From Prosthecobacter vanneervenii (GTDB lineage: Bacteria; Verrucomicrobiota; Verrucomicrobiia; Verrucomicrobiales; Verrucomicrobiaceae), in the NCBI RefSeq assembly GCF_014203095.1, contig NZ_JACHIG010000012.1:62001-126000 (forward strand): 64,000 nucleotides of DNA, written 5' to 3'. Each line of letters opens with the position of its first letter. Within the stretch, counting starts at the first letter, position 1. This document shows positions 56,869-64,000 of this stretch, one piece after another. The notes under the pieces were generated by a model. The model did no database searches, was not told the DNA's origin, and saw nothing but the letters and a program-made list of their open reading frames with translations. A program made the position numbers and the translations under genes.

Positions 56869-57657
56869 ATGAAATGCCGCGAAAAGCTGCTGCTCTCCCT
56901 GCTGGTGCTTTTGCTTGCAGGGATGTCGCTCTCATGGCGGCTTGAGTCTAGCAGCAAAGCGGCTCCGCTGGGGCATGATGCCACCTTTGTGATCAAGACG
57001 ATCACGGGTGCCAAGAAGGTTGAGATCCAACTCGTCTTTTTTGATGAGAAGCAGTGCACCCTGCGAGTGGCGGTGAATCCCAGCCGCCAGATGGCAGCGC
57101 CTCTGAATGAAATCGCAGCAGAGGCCAAGGCCCTGGCTGTGTGCAATGGTGGCTACTTCCATGTGGACAATCTCACCTCCGACGGGCTCGAAATCGCCGA
57201 TGGCAGACGAGCAGATGAATTCCGCCGCAATGCTGGCTGGGTCGGTGCGCTGATGGTCCGTCAGGACAAGCCGTCGCTCATTTTGGAAAAGGAGTTTCAG
57301 GACGCGCCAGACATCAGCGACTTTATCCAGTGCAGTCCCTGGCTGGTGGATGAGGGGCAAATCTGCCCCGTGCTGAATCCCAGCCAGGACCCGCGCAACC
57401 GCCGCACTTTCATCATGACCGATGGCGCTGGACGCTGGGCCATCGGTGTGTGCAATGGAGTCGGGCTGCATGAGCTTGCAGGCATTCTTGTCACGCCTGG
57501 CATCATCACCGAGATGAAAGTGAAGCGAGCGCTGAATCTCGATGGCGGCCCCTTTACCGGCCTTTGGTGCCGCAGCGCCGATGACCGTGAGCATTTTGAA
57601 AAGCCCGGCTGGGAAGTGCGCAACGCCATCATGGTCCTGCCGCGAGATTCAAGGTGA
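56869..57657 (+). CDS. Phosphodiester glycosidase-domain (NAGPA/DUF2233) exported protein
   Basis: This 262-residue protein has an N-terminal membrane/signal helix (LLLSLLVLLLAGMSL) and the phosphodiester glycosidase domain. Hallmarks are AVCNGGYFHVDNLTSDG, VGALMVRQD, TDGAGRWAIGVCNG and ALNLDGGPFTGLW near the C terminus. The domain removes GlcNAc from phosphodiesters in the human uncovering enzyme; bacterial versions may act on wall or lipid-linked glycans. The gene is six bases after glgE. Confidence 0.88.
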   Translation: MKCREKLLLSLLVLLLAGMSLSWRLESSSKAAPLGHDATFVIKTITGAKKVEIQLVFFDEKQCTLRVAVNPSRQMAAPLNEIAAEAKALAVCNGGYFHVDNLTSDGLEIADGRRADEFRRNAGWVGALMVRQDKPSLILEKEFQDAPDISDFIQCSPWLVDEGQICPVLNPSQDPRNRRTFIMTDGAGRWAIGVCNGVGLHELAGILVTPGIITEMKVKRALNLDGGPFTGLWCRSADDREHFEKPGWEVRNAIMVLPRDSR

Positions 57658-57741
57658 GCTGCGGCGGCTTTGCTCTCGTTGAAGATAGATTTCAGATTCC
57701 AGTCTGTATTGGTGAAGCCTCCGCCAGACGGCCCCTTCCCC

Positions 57742-60201
57742 ATGCTGAAGCACCTTTGCTCCCTCCTCGTTGTCGCCCTGCTTGCCTCGCCTCACTCGCT
57801 GAGTGCTGCCGATTCGATCATCGTCGAAAAAGGCAAGCCCCATGCGGAGATCGTCATCTCTGACAAACCCGCACGCATGACGAAGCTGGCGGCGAAGGAG
57901 TTGCAGCAGTACGTGGCCAAGATGTCCGGCGCGACTCTGCCTGTCGTCACAGAGCGCACGCCGGGAAAATCCGCCATCTTTGTAGGCATGAGCCGCCACA
58001 CGGAGGCACTGGGCCTTGCGACACAGACGCTCCAGCACGGTGCCTTCCGTATGGCATCCGGCGAGGGCTGGCTGGCTCTGCTGGGTGCGGACAAGGACTA
58101 TGTCCCCATCGAGCCCTGGGGCCGCAAGCGGGACAAGAACGAAACCGCCCGCGTGAATGCCGAGTGGGACAAAATCACGGGGGACACCTTTTGGAACACC
58201 GCCAGCGAGCTCTACCAGCGCTACCACCCGGAGCTCGACATCTGGGAGATGGATGATGCAGGCACCTTCAATGCCGTGAATGAATTTCTGCGCGGCCTCG
58301 GCTGCCGCTGGTTCGCTCCCGGAGAGATCGGCGAGGTGGTGCCAAAGGTTGCGACGATTCCGCTGCCGCAGGTGAACCGCACCGTGACGCCGGACTTTGG
58401 CTTCCGCCGCTTTTCCTACTACACGCAGCACACGGGCATTGGCGACAGGGCGCTATGGGATCTGCGCCTCGGCCTCAACTTTGGCGCGGAGATCGCGGGC
58501 TTTCCACAGATCTGCCACGGGCTGAAGTTTGTCATCATGCGCGAGGAGATGAAAAAGGCGCACCCGGAGATGTATCTGCTGCAGGAGGGCAAACGCAGCA
58601 CTCGCAGCGAGGGCGTCCCCAATCTGCTCTCTCCGCTGCTGTTTGAAAAACAGGTGAAGCATGTGCGCGCCATGTTTGACCACTTCCACGAGCCGATGCA
58701 CAACATCGACCTCGTGGACGGCTACAGCGGCCTGACCTCCGACGATCCCGCGTGGATGGCGCAGCTCACACCGGAGCGCGGCTGGAGAGGCACCATGTCC
58801 GACCACGTGTGGGGTTACCTGAACCGCGTGGCGCTGGAGGTGAATCGCAGCCATCCCGACCGGCTCGTCAGCGCACTGGCTTACGGGGCCTACACACAGC
58901 CGCCGCAGAAGATTGAAAAGCTGAGTCCCAATCTCGCGCTGATCGACGTGCGGCACCGCCAGGAGTTCTGGGACGAGGCCAAATGGAAGGAGCGCCGCCA
59001 ATGGCGCGCCGAGTGGCTCAAGAAACTGCCGTCAGGCAAGTACATCAGCTGGGACTTCTGCACCAATGCACGCCCCGAGCAGGTCGGACGTCCGGTGGTT
59101 TATACGCAGCAGATCAGCCGGGACCTGCGCGAGCTGAAAGGTGTCAGCCTTGGCGAACTGGTGGAAATTTATGCGCACCCCACAGACAAGGAAAAATCCT
59201 TCGGCTACAACGACCTCGCCATCGAGCATCTCAATCTCTATCTCACGGCCCGGCTCTACTGGGATGTGAATCAGGACGTGAATGCGCTGCTGGCAGATTA
59301 TTTCACCAGCTACTACGGCAGTGCGGCAGAGGCAATGAGGGCCTTCATCACCCATGCGGAGGCCAATTGGATGCACATGAACACCGATGCGGCAAAGATC
59401 GGCGAGTCTCTGGACCTTCTCGCCAAGGCCAAGGCCGCCGCCGATCCGGCCAGTCTCCCCGGCCGCCGCATCCGGCAGATCGCGGACCTCATGAAGCCAC
59501 TGGAAGCCCTGCGGATGCAGCTCAGCCGCAAACGCGAAACGGATCTCTCCTATCGCGTGCTTGAAACGTCCAACACCGGCGCCAAACCGCTCGGCAGCAA
59601 GCCGCTCGATGGGAACGTGGACAAAGCCTGGTGGGGCGAGGTACGCATCGCGCCGCTGATCAAGCTGCGCCCTGAAGACACGCAGCCCAAATGCAGTAGC
59701 AGCTTCCAGATCCAGCGCGATGGCAGCACGCTGCACATCGGCATCGTGTGCCTGGAGCCGGACATGAAGAGACTGCAGATCAGCACGACTCAAAACGACG
59801 ATCCGAAGCTGCTGGACGGCGACCACGTCAGCCTGCTGATCGAAACATCCTCGCGCAGCTACTACGAGATATCCATCAATCCAGCCGGAGCCGTGTATGA
59901 TCTCGACCGCGCCACTGGTGGACGTGGGCTCGGCTGGAGCAGCGGCGCGCAAGTGGCCGTGCATCGCGGCTCGGACCGCTGGAGCATCGAGATGAGGCTC
60001 CCGATTGTCGGAGACGAGGCTTTTGTGCTCGACCCCACCAAGGGCATCGATGGCTCGCGGCCCACCGAGCTCTTCCCATGGCACTTCAATCTCGGCCGCA
60101 ACCGCGTGCGGCACGGCAAGGCAGAGCGCACCGCCTACTCACCCACCGGCAAGACAGACCTGCATGTGCCCGAAAAGTTCGCCAAGCTCTGGGGTCGGTA
60201 A
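57742..60201 (+). CDS. DUF4838-containing exported protein, glycoside-hydrolase-like
   Basis: This 819-residue protein has a signal peptide (MLKHLCSLLVVALLASPHSL) and an N-terminal GH67/GH20-like alpha/beta domain (AAKELQQYVAKMSGATLPVV). The DUF4838 middle region follows (FLRGLGCRWFAPGEIGEVVP, FGFRRFSYYTQHTG). The C-terminal beta-rich part (DGNVDKAWW to GWSSGAQVAVHRG) resembles a CBM9-type sugar-binding domain. A glycan role is suggested by the fold; substrate unknown. I start at the ATG at 57742, which opens the signal. Confidence 0.83.
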   Translation: MLKHLCSLLVVALLASPHSLSAADSIIVEKGKPHAEIVISDKPARMTKLAAKELQQYVAKMSGATLPVVTERTPGKSAIFVGMSRHTEALGLATQTLQHGAFRMASGEGWLALLGADKDYVPIEPWGRKRDKNETARVNAEWDKITGDTFWNTASELYQRYHPELDIWEMDDAGTFNAVNEFLRGLGCRWFAPGEIGEVVPKVATIPLPQVNRTVTPDFGFRRFSYYTQHTGIGDRALWDLRLGLNFGAEIAGFPQICHGLKFVIMREEMKKAHPEMYLLQEGKRSTRSEGVPNLLSPLLFEKQVKHVRAMFDHFHEPMHNIDLVDGYSGLTSDDPAWMAQLTPERGWRGTMSDHVWGYLNRVALEVNRSHPDRLVSALAYGAYTQPPQKIEKLSPNLALIDVRHRQEFWDEAKWKERRQWRAEWLKKLPSGKYISWDFCTNARPEQVGRPVVYTQQISRDLRELKGVSLGELVEIYAHPTDKEKSFGYNDLAIEHLNLYLTARLYWDVNQDVNALLADYFTSYYGSAAEAMRAFITHAEANWMHMNTDAAKIGESLDLLAKAKAAADPASLPGRRIRQIADLMKPLEALRMQLSRKRETDLSYRVLETSNTGAKPLGSKPLDGNVDKAWWGEVRIAPLIKLRPEDTQPKCSSSFQIQRDGSTLHIGIVCLEPDMKRLQISTTQNDDPKLLDGDHVSLLIETSSRSYYEISINPAGAVYDLDRATGGRGLGWSSGAQVAVHRGSDRWSIEMRLPIVGDEAFVLDPTKGIDGSRPTELFPWHFNLGRNRVRHGKAERTAYSPTGKTDLHVPEKFAKLWGR

Positions 60202-60258
60202 GATTTTCCGTCACCAAATTCCTGGTGAGATATGGACGTCTGCGCGCGTTCGGAAAAG

Positions 60259-61521
60259 ATGCGCCCAGCCATTTTCAGCCTTCTTCTCCTCGGCCTGCTC
60301 TCTACCGCCTCCGCCGCAGAGCCGCGCTGGTACAAAGGGAACACGCACACGCATTCCCTCTGGAGCGACGGCAATGATTTTCCGGAGATGATCACGGACT
60401 GGTACAAGCAGCACGGCTATGACTTCCTGGCCATCTCTGACCACAACGTGCTCCAGGCGAAAGAGGTGTGGATGAGCGAGCCCGCCATCGAGAAGCGCCG
60501 CCGCATCCTCGGCAAGACGACCATGGAAAAGTACCGCGCCCGTTTCGGTGATGAATGGGTGACCACACGCGTCAAAGACGGCGTGACCGAGGTGCGGCTT
60601 AAGAAGCTGGAAGAGTACCGCCCCAAGTTTGAAGAGCCGGGCAAGTTCCTCATCATCCAGGCGGAGGAAATCACGGCAGGCTTTGGCAAGATCCCCATCC
60701 ACCTCAATGGGGTGAACCTGCGTGAGGAGATCAAGCCGGTGAAGGATCTGAGCAGCATCCAGGAAGTGATGCGCGCGAATCTGAAAATGGTGAACGAGCA
60801 GTCGCAGCGCCTGGGCATTCCCATGCTCTCCCATATCAATCACCCGAACTTCAGGTGGGCGCTCTCCGCCGAAGATCTGGCAGCGGTCCTGGAAGAAAAC
60901 TTTTGGGAGATCTACAACGGACACCCCACCATCAACTACCCCGGCGATGCCTCGCGCATGGGTCATGAAAAGATCTGGGATGTGGCCAACACGCTGCGCA
61001 TCTCCGAATTCAAAGCCCCGCCGCTCTACGGCGTGGGCACGGACGACTCCCACCGCTACCACGGCGAGGAAAACGGCCCTGGCCGCGGCTGGGTCATGGT
61101 GCGAGCCGCCAGCCTGGATCCCGCCGAGATCGTGAAGGCGATGAAGGCTGGCGACTTCTACGCCTCCTCCGGCGTGACGCTGGACGATGTGAGCTTCAAG
61201 GACGGCGAGCTGCGCATCCGCATCCACGCAGAGCCCGGTGTCACCTACAGCACACAGATTCGCGGCACGCTGCCCGGCTACGATGCCACCACACGCCCGG
61301 CCCCGCCCGTGGCCGATGACCTCCATCCGCCGCGCCTGCTTTACTCTGACGACATCGGCAAGACACTGGCCACCATCGAAGGCACGGAAGTCGTGTGGAA
61401 GCCGAGCGGGAAGGAGCTCTACTTCCGCGCGGTGATCACCTCATCAAAGCCATACGCGAATCCCTCTTTCGAAGGCCAGAAGGAGATGGCCTGGACGCAG
61501 CCGATAGGGTGGAAGAAGTAG
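60259..61521 (+). CDS. PHP-domain (CehA/McbA-type) metallohydrolase, exported
   Basis: This 420-residue protein has a signal peptide (MRPAIFSLLLLGLLSTASAA). Its PHP-type domain has metal ligands in NTHTHSLWSDGND, FLAISDHNVL, and HINHPNFRWALS, as in the CehA/McbA family. That family hydrolyses phosphodiester or carbamate substrates in other bacteria. The C terminus has an immunoglobulin-like strand run. It is followed by a REP-like hairpin. Confidence 0.87.
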   Translation: MRPAIFSLLLLGLLSTASAAEPRWYKGNTHTHSLWSDGNDFPEMITDWYKQHGYDFLAISDHNVLQAKEVWMSEPAIEKRRRILGKTTMEKYRARFGDEWVTTRVKDGVTEVRLKKLEEYRPKFEEPGKFLIIQAEEITAGFGKIPIHLNGVNLREEIKPVKDLSSIQEVMRANLKMVNEQSQRLGIPMLSHINHPNFRWALSAEDLAAVLEENFWEIYNGHPTINYPGDASRMGHEKIWDVANTLRISEFKAPPLYGVGTDDSHRYHGEENGPGRGWVMVRAASLDPAEIVKAMKAGDFYASSGVTLDDVSFKDGELRIRIHAEPGVTYSTQIRGTLPGYDATTRPAPPVADDLHPPRLLYSDDIGKTLATIEGTEVVWKPSGKELYFRAVITSSKPYANPSFEGQKEMAWTQPIGWKK

Positions 61522-61551
61522 GGGTGATGTTGTGACGTTCGGCAGCCCGAA

Positions 61552-61614
61552 GTAGTGCGGGCAATCCTGCCCGCAAAGAGCGCGTTCACCACGGGGCAGG
61601 ATTGCCCGTGCTAC
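61552..61614 (+). repeat. REP-like palindrome, full copy 2
   Basis: Two 21-base arms (61552-61572 and 61594-61614) are inverted with 19 of 21 bases matching, across a 21-base spacer. The left arm also holds a self-hairpin GCGGGCA-ATCC-TGCCCGC (61557-61574), which recurs at 44281 with compensatory changes. It lies between convergent genes and may act as a bidirectional terminator or a REP-type repeat. Confidence 0.7.
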
Positions 61615-61638
61615 TTAGCCATGCACCATCGGGAAACT

Positions 61639-62238
61639 CTACCTGATCCGCATCCCCTGCATCCGCCCCTGCATGCCTTCCAGCATCGGAGCCATCTCCA
61701 GCTTCATAGAAAGCGGGGCCTCCTTGAAGAAGAGGCCCATGTCCTTGGTGAAGTTCTTTTCAAAGCTGGCGGGGTCCTGATCCAGCAGCATCTGCATTTC
61801 AGGATTCTTCGCGGCCTTCTTTTTCATCTCGCGCTGGATGCCGCCGATGATGCGGCGGCGGTCCTCCGCAGGGAGCTTCTCTAGGCCCTTCATCACCGCC
61901 TTGAAGTTCTCTTCCACGGTGCGGCCCACGTATTCGCCCTTTTCTTCATCGGTCAGGGATTTGGTAAAGCGCTCCATGGTTTCCAGGCCGTCCTCGCGCA
62001 TCTGGTTGCGCTGGCTGAAGTCGAGCTTGAGCACGGAGGCGATGACCTTGTCGAGATAGGCTTTCCGCTTCGACTCCGAGAGGTTTTCATCCTCCAGCCA
62101 CGGGGCCTCGGCCATCAGCGCCAGAGTCTTTTCCGGTGAAAAGACCGAGTCCTCCGTGACCCACATGACCACGCCCACTCCGGCCCACACGAGGACGAGA
62201 AAAGCGGCGATCTGGAGCCAGAAGCGTTGGAGCGGCAT
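61639..62238 (-). CDS. Conserved hypothetical membrane protein with coiled-coil tail
   Basis: This 199-residue protein has one membrane helix (about residues 8-27, IAAFLVLVWAGVGVVMWV) and a charged helical rest (LSESKRKAYLDKVIASVLKLD; EDRRRIIGGIQREMKKKAAK). I recognise no family. It lies six bases after murJ on the same strand, so it is probably co-expressed with peptidoglycan precursor export. Confidence 0.7.
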   Translation of the reverse strand: MPLQRFWLQIAAFLVLVWAGVGVVMWVTEDSVFSPEKTLALMAEAPWLEDENLSESKRKAYLDKVIASVLKLDFSQRNQMREDGLETMERFTKSLTDEEKGEYVGRTVEENFKAVMKGLEKLPAEDRRRIIGGIQREMKKKAAKNPEMQMLLDQDPASFEKNFTKDMGLFFKEAPLSMKLEMAPMLEGMQGRMQGMRIR

Positions 62239-62244
62239 GATCCG

Positions 62245-63915
62245 CTACTTTTTGCCAAAGCGGCGGCCTAGCAACGAGAGAAATTCCCCGGCTTCCTCCA
62301 CCTTGAGGATTTTGGTGACAGCAAAATACGCTGCGGCAGAGGCGGCAATGCTGATGCCCAGCGTGGCGCAGCGCAGCACAAACTGGAGATGCGCCCAGTC
62401 GGACATGATGCTGCTCTTGGCGGCGATGCAGATGGCAGACATGGCCGCGATGCCCACCAGCAGCCTGCCGAGCGATTGCATGAGCGGACCCGTTTCGAGA
62501 CCGGAGGCAAATTTGCGCATGCAGAGGTAGAGCGTGAGGAAATTGAGCGAGAGCCCCACCGCCGTGGCCCAGGCCAGCGCGGTGTGGTCCCAGTGGAAAA
62601 CAAAGACGGTGATGGAGTTCACCGTGGCGGTGAAGACGATGACGCCGATGCTGACCACCATGGGAATGAAGCGGCGGTTGATGGTGTAAAACGCAGGCTG
62701 CAGCACCTTGATGGCAGCGTAGAAGATGAGACCAAAGGCGTAGGCCTGCAGCGGTGCCGCGGTGTTGCGCACGTCCGAGGCGTTGAATTTCCCATGCTCG
62801 AAAATCACGGAGATGATTTCCTCTGAAAGCAGCGTAAGGCCCACGGCGCAGGGCAGTGTTAGGAAGAGCACCAGACGCAGCCCCTTGGCCAGCGCGCCAC
62901 GGAAGGCGGGGGTAATTCCATCGGTGGCCAGGCGCGACAGCATGGGCAGCGTGACGGTGGCCACGGCCACGCCAAACAGGCCCAGCGGCAGCTGCTGCAG
63001 ACGCTGCGCATTGGCCAGCCAGGCGAGAGATTTTTCATGCCCGTCGGTATAGGAGGCGAAGATGGAGTTGAGCAGCACCGCCACCTGCGTGCCGCTGGCG
63101 GCCAGCATGGAGGGCCACATGAGGTGCAGCACCTCCTTCACAGCCGGGTCTTTGCAGCCGAAGTCGAAACGGAAGCGGAAGCCCACACGACGCAGCGAAG
63201 GAAGCTGAATGCCGAGCTGCATCACACCGCCGATCAGCGTGCCGATGGCGAAGCCGGTGAGGCCCTTGTCGGTGACGTGGCCATGGCGGAACCCGGGATC
63301 AATGATCCACGCCAGCACCACGCCGCCAACAATGCAGCCGAGATTAAAAAATGCCGAGGCCACGGCAGGGATGAAAAAGACCTTCTTCGAATTCAGCATG
63401 CCCATGACCAGCGCCGTGACGGACACCAGCGCGATGAAGGGGTACATGATCTGCGCCAGCCAGGTGCCGAGCACCTTGGCCTCCTCGCTCAGACCCGGCG
63501 TCAGGATGCGGAAAAGGATGGGTGCCAGCGCCACACCCGCAATGGCCACGAGCGTCATGAACCACATGGAGAGGGAGATCATCTTGCGCCCGAGCACCCA
63601 CGCGGCCTCGTCGCCCTCAGTCTTCATCTTCTTGGAGAAGGTGGTGACAAAGGCCGTGGAGAGAGCGCCTTCGGCAAAGAGATCTCGCAGCATGTTCGGC
63701 GTGCGGAAGGCGGCGGTGAAGATGCCGGTGTAGGCGGAGCCGAAGAAGCCATTCAGCATCTGGTCACGCACCAACCCGAGCACGCGGCTGCACAGGATGG
63801 CAATGGAGACCACGCCGGTGGAGCGGGCCGTGGCACCGGTCTCCGGCTTGGCGGCCGCTGGGCTGGCCTCCGGTTTGCCTTCTTTCATCGGCTCTGATGG
63901 AGATGCGTCATTCAT
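62245..63915 (-). CDS. murJ: Lipid II flippase MurJ
   Basis: This 556-residue MOP-superfamily flippase has about 14 membrane helices. The N-terminal RVLGLVRDQMLNGFFG and FRTPNMLRDLFAEGALSTAFV motifs are diagnostic of MurJ/MviN. The second half carries MLSRLATDGITPAFRGALAKGLRLVLF. It flips undecaprenyl-linked lipid II to the periplasm for wall synthesis. A 30-residue low-complexity N-terminal extension (SEPMKEGKPEASPAAAKPE) precedes the usual start. Confidence 0.95.
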   Translation of the reverse strand: MNDASPSEPMKEGKPEASPAAAKPETGATARSTGVVSIAILCSRVLGLVRDQMLNGFFGSAYTGIFTAAFRTPNMLRDLFAEGALSTAFVTTFSKKMKTEGDEAAWVLGRKMISLSMWFMTLVAIAGVALAPILFRILTPGLSEEAKVLGTWLAQIMYPFIALVSVTALVMGMLNSKKVFFIPAVASAFFNLGCIVGGVVLAWIIDPGFRHGHVTDKGLTGFAIGTLIGGVMQLGIQLPSLRRVGFRFRFDFGCKDPAVKEVLHLMWPSMLAASGTQVAVLLNSIFASYTDGHEKSLAWLANAQRLQQLPLGLFGVAVATVTLPMLSRLATDGITPAFRGALAKGLRLVLFLTLPCAVGLTLLSEEIISVIFEHGKFNASDVRNTAAPLQAYAFGLIFYAAIKVLQPAFYTINRRFIPMVVSIGVIVFTATVNSITVFVFHWDHTALAWATAVGLSLNFLTLYLCMRKFASGLETGPLMQSLGRLLVGIAAMSAICIAAKSSIMSDWAHLQFVLRCATLGISIAASAAAYFAVTKILKVEEAGEFLSLLGRRFGKK

Positions 63916-64000
63916 GTGAGTGTGATGCGTGATTCAAACTGGGCGTATGGACCAAGCGCGGATTTGGAGTGCGGCTGCGCAGTGAGGAACGAACGAAGCT

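Noticed and set aside
63916-64000. Possible gene start at the right edge
   Set aside because: The only ATG-led frame here ends after 12 codons, and the stretch is too short to judge. It may be the murJ promoter region.

Overview
The window looks like a high-GC chromosome segment from a Verrucomicrobiota bacterium, most likely a Prosthecobacter/Verrucomicrobium-type member. This is inferred from gene content: a DUF1501 protein beside a PSCyt1-DUF1549-DUF1553 protein, paired DUF1080 proteins, a PL6 lyase, many signal-peptide proteins with FG-GAP or PQQ-like folds, a DNDGTPNLMEYAL-type C-terminal segment, and Gram-negative envelope genes (lpxK, lolA, opgG-like, a porin). Gene density is high. 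No intergenic gap exceeds 300 bases. I found no rRNA, tRNA, CRISPR array or transposase.

Bases 1-11646 form one minus-strand block headed by an FCD-type GntR regulator. It is followed by the cytochrome/DUF1549/DUF1553 and DUF1501 genes, a PL6 polysaccharide lyase, a hydroxyacid dehydrogenase, two DUF1080 proteins, an OpgG-like protein and rsgA. The first seven genes read as a uronate-polysaccharide degradation locus under its own regulator, which has a PdhR/FadR-like operator over its start. Bases 11802-20241 carry a membrane-anchored SNase-fold protein, an ArsR-methyltransferase fusion, a beta-lactamase-fold hydrolase, a tightly overlapped lpxK-fdhD-membrane protein-cysteine desulfurase operon, and an MFS transporter. 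A thioredoxin-trypsin fusion follows (20423-22534).

Bases 22600-33833 are a potassium module on the minus strand: kup, a 27-residue membrane ORF, kdpF, kdpA, an outer-membrane barrel gene, kdpB, kdpC, kdpD and kdpE. A decayed fragment of a second kdpD-like gene lies just past kdpE. T-tract direct repeats resembling a KdpE box lie ahead of the kdp operon. Bases 33955-44279 hold ppnP, secreted PQQ/autotransporter-like proteins, two membrane proteins with pseudopilin-like tails, a SMUG1-type DNA glycosylase, a PDZ-less HtrA-like protease, and two large secreted proteins.

Bases 44402-52152 are core metabolism and regulation: pyrC, a NarL-type two-component pair with a perfect palindrome upstream, ispA with a terminator, a VWA-like membrane protein, lolA and fabF with a terminator. 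Bases 52228-61521 are carbohydrate-oriented: an esterase, a sugar isomerase/epimerase, GlgE maltosyltransferase, a phosphodiester glycosidase, a DUF4838 protein and a PHP-domain protein. Between the isomerase and glgE sits a compact 516-bp unit: a four-helix-bundle (23S-IVS/Avd-like) gene framed by inverted arrays of 10-bp tandem repeats. It is the best candidate here for an undescribed element. The window closes with a small membrane protein and murJ.
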